Part shown: positions 6,583-7,902 of the stretch, piece after piece
Numbering within the stretch: position 1 is the first letter of the stretch
Layout: every line of letters starts with the position of its first letter
Translations under genes and position numbers: made by a program
Notes under the pieces: generated by a model
Seen by the model: the letters and a program-made list of their open reading frames with translations, nothing else
What the model was told of the DNA's origin: nothing
Database searches by the model: none
NCBI GenBank assembly: GCA_964547415.1
Contig: CAZJNX010000209.1
Location: forward strand, 1 to 7,902
Direction: 5' to 3'
DNA length: 7,902 bases
DNA from: CAZJNX01 sp964547415
GTDB lineage: Bacteria > Pseudomonadota > Alphaproteobacteria > Rhizobiales > Amorphaceae

Positions 6583-7491
6583 ATGACCTACTGCGTCGGT
6601 ATCCTCACCCGCGAGGGCCTCGCGATGATCGCCGACACGCGCACCAACGCGGGCCTCGACAACATCTCCACCTATCGCAAGCTCCACGTCTACGAGACGC
6701 CGGGCGAGCGGGCGGTCATGGTGGCGACCGCCGGCAACCTCGCCGTCACCCAGGCGATCCTGAGCCTCGTCTCGGAGGGCCTGCCCGCCCCCGACGGGAC
6801 GACGACCACCATCTGGACCACCACGTCCATGTTCCGCACCGCCCAGTTCGTGGGCGAGGCGGTCCGGGAGGTCCACCGGCTGGACGGGCCGGCCCTCGCC
6901 GCCGACGGATCGGCCTTCGACGTCGCCCTCCTCGTGGGCGGTCAGATCGCCGGCGGACGGCTGCGCCTGTTCATGATCTACCGCGCGGGCAACTTCATTG
7001 AGGCGAGCGAGGACACCCCGTATCTGCAGATCGGCGAGCACAAGTACGGCAAGCCGATCCTCGACCGGGCGGTCTCCTACAACACGGACCTCAGGGACGC
7101 CCTCAAGCTCGGCCTCATCTCCATGGATTCCACCATGCGCTCCAACCTCGGCGTCGGGATGCCGGTCGACATCGCCGTCATGGAGCGGGACGCGATCGCC
7201 CTGTCCGTGCGCCGCCGCGTGGACGAGGACGAGCCTTACTTCGCCGACCTCAGGACGCGCTGGTCGACGGCGCTCCGCCAGGCCCACAAGGCGATCCCCT
7301 CTCCGCCCTACGAGGGAACGGCCGACGAGATGTGGCATGCCCGCGGCATCCCCCAGGACGAGCTCGCCCGGCCGGACGAGGAGGCCTCGTCCGCCCCCGC
7401 CTCGGGCCGCACCGTCGCGTCGGTGATGGGCCCGGCCGCCGTCGGCCAGGCCGGCGGCTTCCCGAGCGGCGGACGCCGCCAGCCCGGCTGA
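6583..7491 (+). CDS. anbu: Anbu, proteasome-like (HslV-related) peptidase
   Basis: The product is a 302-residue Anbu (ancestral beta subunit) of the Ntn-hydrolase fold, related to HslV and 20S proteasome beta subunits. It begins MTYCVGILTREGLAMIADTR. Removing Met1 exposes Thr as the N-terminal nucleophile with no propeptide; in mature numbering Thr1, Asp17 and Lys32 occupy the catalytic positions. Later family blocks are VMVATAGNLAVTQAIL (45-60), FDVALLVGGQI (112-122), FMIYRAGNFIEA (130-141), YLQIGEHKYGKPILDRA (147-163) and DSTMRSNLGVGMPVDIAV (182-199). Characterised Anbu proteins assemble into open, lock-washer-like rings rather than closed stacked ones; their natural substrates are unclear. 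GGAGGGG (6572-6578) just before ATG 6583 fixes the start. The core ends near residue 245, and the remaining 55 or so residues form a low-complexity Ala/Pro/Gly/Ser tail longer than usual for the family. It is the last gene of the cluster. Confidence 0.95.
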   Translation: MTYCVGILTREGLAMIADTRTNAGLDNISTYRKLHVYETPGERAVMVATAGNLAVTQAILSLVSEGLPAPDGTTTTIWTTTSMFRTAQFVGEAVREVHRLDGPALAADGSAFDVALLVGGQIAGGRLRLFMIYRAGNFIEASEDTPYLQIGEHKYGKPILDRAVSYNTDLRDALKLGLISMDSTMRSNLGVGMPVDIAVMERDAIALSVRRRVDEDEPYFADLRTRWSTALRQAHKAIPSPPYEGTADEMWHARGIPQDELARPDEEASSAPASGRTVASVMGPAAVGQAGGFPSGGRRQPG

Positions 7492-7509
7492 GCGCTCCGG
7501 GCGCGGCAT

Positions 7510-7523
7510 CCGCCGGACGGCGG
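7510..7523 (+). terminator. Weak stem-loop after anbu, possible operon end
   Basis: CCGCC GGAC GGCGG forms a 5-bp stem with a 4-nt loop 18 bases after the anbu stop. It lacks a run of T, so intrinsic termination here is doubtful. It is the tightest hairpin directly behind the gene. A second stem, GAAGGA/TCCTTC at 7559-7564 and 7572-7577, lies further on and is also without a T-tract. Termination could equally be Rho-dependent. Confidence 0.2.
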
Positions 7524-7627
7524 CCCCGGGAAGACGATATCCGGACGGGGGACATCCGGAAGGACAAGCTCTCCTTCAACAAGGGCTAAATCACCCCACC
7601 GAGACCGCGCGCCATCGACGATCGCCC

Positions 7628-7843
7628 GACCGCATCGACGGCGGCTTCGGCGACGACCGGACCGACGGCCGCAGCGGTCGCGACGGCCTGGGCGGCGACG
7701 ACACCATCGACGGTGGCGGCGGCCGGGACCTCGTCCGCGGCGGGGCGGGACGCGATCACCTGTCGGGCGGCGACGGCCGTGACGCGATCGACGGCGGGCC
7801 GGGCGCGGACCGGATCGAGGGCGGCGGGGGCGACGACCGTGTC
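7628..7843 (+). pseudogene. RTX nonapeptide repeat fragment without a start codon
   Basis: Translation in the frame beginning at 7628 gives DRID followed by GGFGDDRTD, GRSGRDGLG, a shortened GDDTID, GGGGRDLVR, GGAGRDHLS, GGDGRDAID, GGPGADRIE and GGGGDDRV. These are hemolysin-type calcium-binding repeats (GGxGxDxhx), which form parallel beta-roll turns in type I-secreted proteins. The frame is open from 7427 to a TAG at 7892-7894, but no ATG, GTG or TTG occurs in frame before the repeats, so the N-terminal part is missing. After GGGGDDRV the repeat pattern stops and unrelated sequence continues. It is best read as a truncated relic; a non-canonical start or an upstream frameshift cannot be excluded. 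Confidence 0.7.
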
Positions 7844-7902
7844 ATATCACCGCGCCTAATTAATGACCCTCTCGATCCATGGCTGAAGGCATAGCGAGCG
7901 GA
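7844..7902. other. AT-richer right edge, possible element boundary or start of another gene
   Basis: Composition changes sharply here, with TAATTAAT at 7857-7864 in otherwise G/C-saturated DNA, exactly where the RTX repeats break off. On the plus strand an ATG at 7879 opens MAEGIASG to the window end, without a clear ribosome binding site. On the minus strand two short frames close here (TAA at 7862-7860, TAG at 7858-7856) and could be the end of a gene entering from the right. No transposase or terminal repeat can be named from so little sequence. Confidence 0.35.

Overview
The window is very GC-rich DNA (well above 70% G+C by eye). Its genes have almost exclusively G or C in third codon positions and near-consensus Shine-Dalgarno sequences. 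This composition, together with the gene set, suggests a high-GC alphaproteobacterium, perhaps of the Methylobacterium type. That placement is inferred from style and gene content, not from a marker gene.

The only clearly intact genes form one rightward cluster at 3109-7491: a circularly permuted ATP-grasp protein, an alpha-E (DUF403) protein, a transglutaminase-like protein and the proteasome-like peptidase Anbu. Gaps are 36, 23 and 88 nt, each gene has its own ribosome binding site, and a plausible promoter lies just before the first gene. Comparative genomics has linked these four families as a predicted peptide-ligation and peptide-degradation system: ATP-grasp plus alpha-E would form amide or peptide bonds, and transglutaminase plus Anbu would hydrolyse or rearrange them. 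The physiological substrate is not known to me. The transglutaminase-like protein has Arg where the catalytic Cys should be, while His and Asp are kept, so it looks like a pseudoenzyme. An 88-nt leader with two hairpins separates it from anbu.

Upstream, 1-3108 has no intact recognisable gene. Positions 1-510 are an indel-free array of 17 degenerate 30-bp units, running off the left edge and coding-phased as a decapeptide repeat. The strand used is ambiguous: the plus frame is open, and a minus-strand frame with a good ribosome binding site starts at 974. At 1235-1491, minus strand, lies the C-terminal end of an RTX/serralysin-type calcium-binding protein, broken by a single-base frameshift. 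Positions 1492-3050 hold long but unconvincing open frames, apart from a protein-like stretch near 2050-2285.

Downstream of anbu, 7628-7843 encodes about eight RTX nonapeptide repeats with no start codon. This fragment ends abruptly where composition becomes AT-richer (about 7841-7902), which may be the edge of an inserted element or another gene. The picture is a conserved operon lying between decayed repeat-rich secreted-protein genes.
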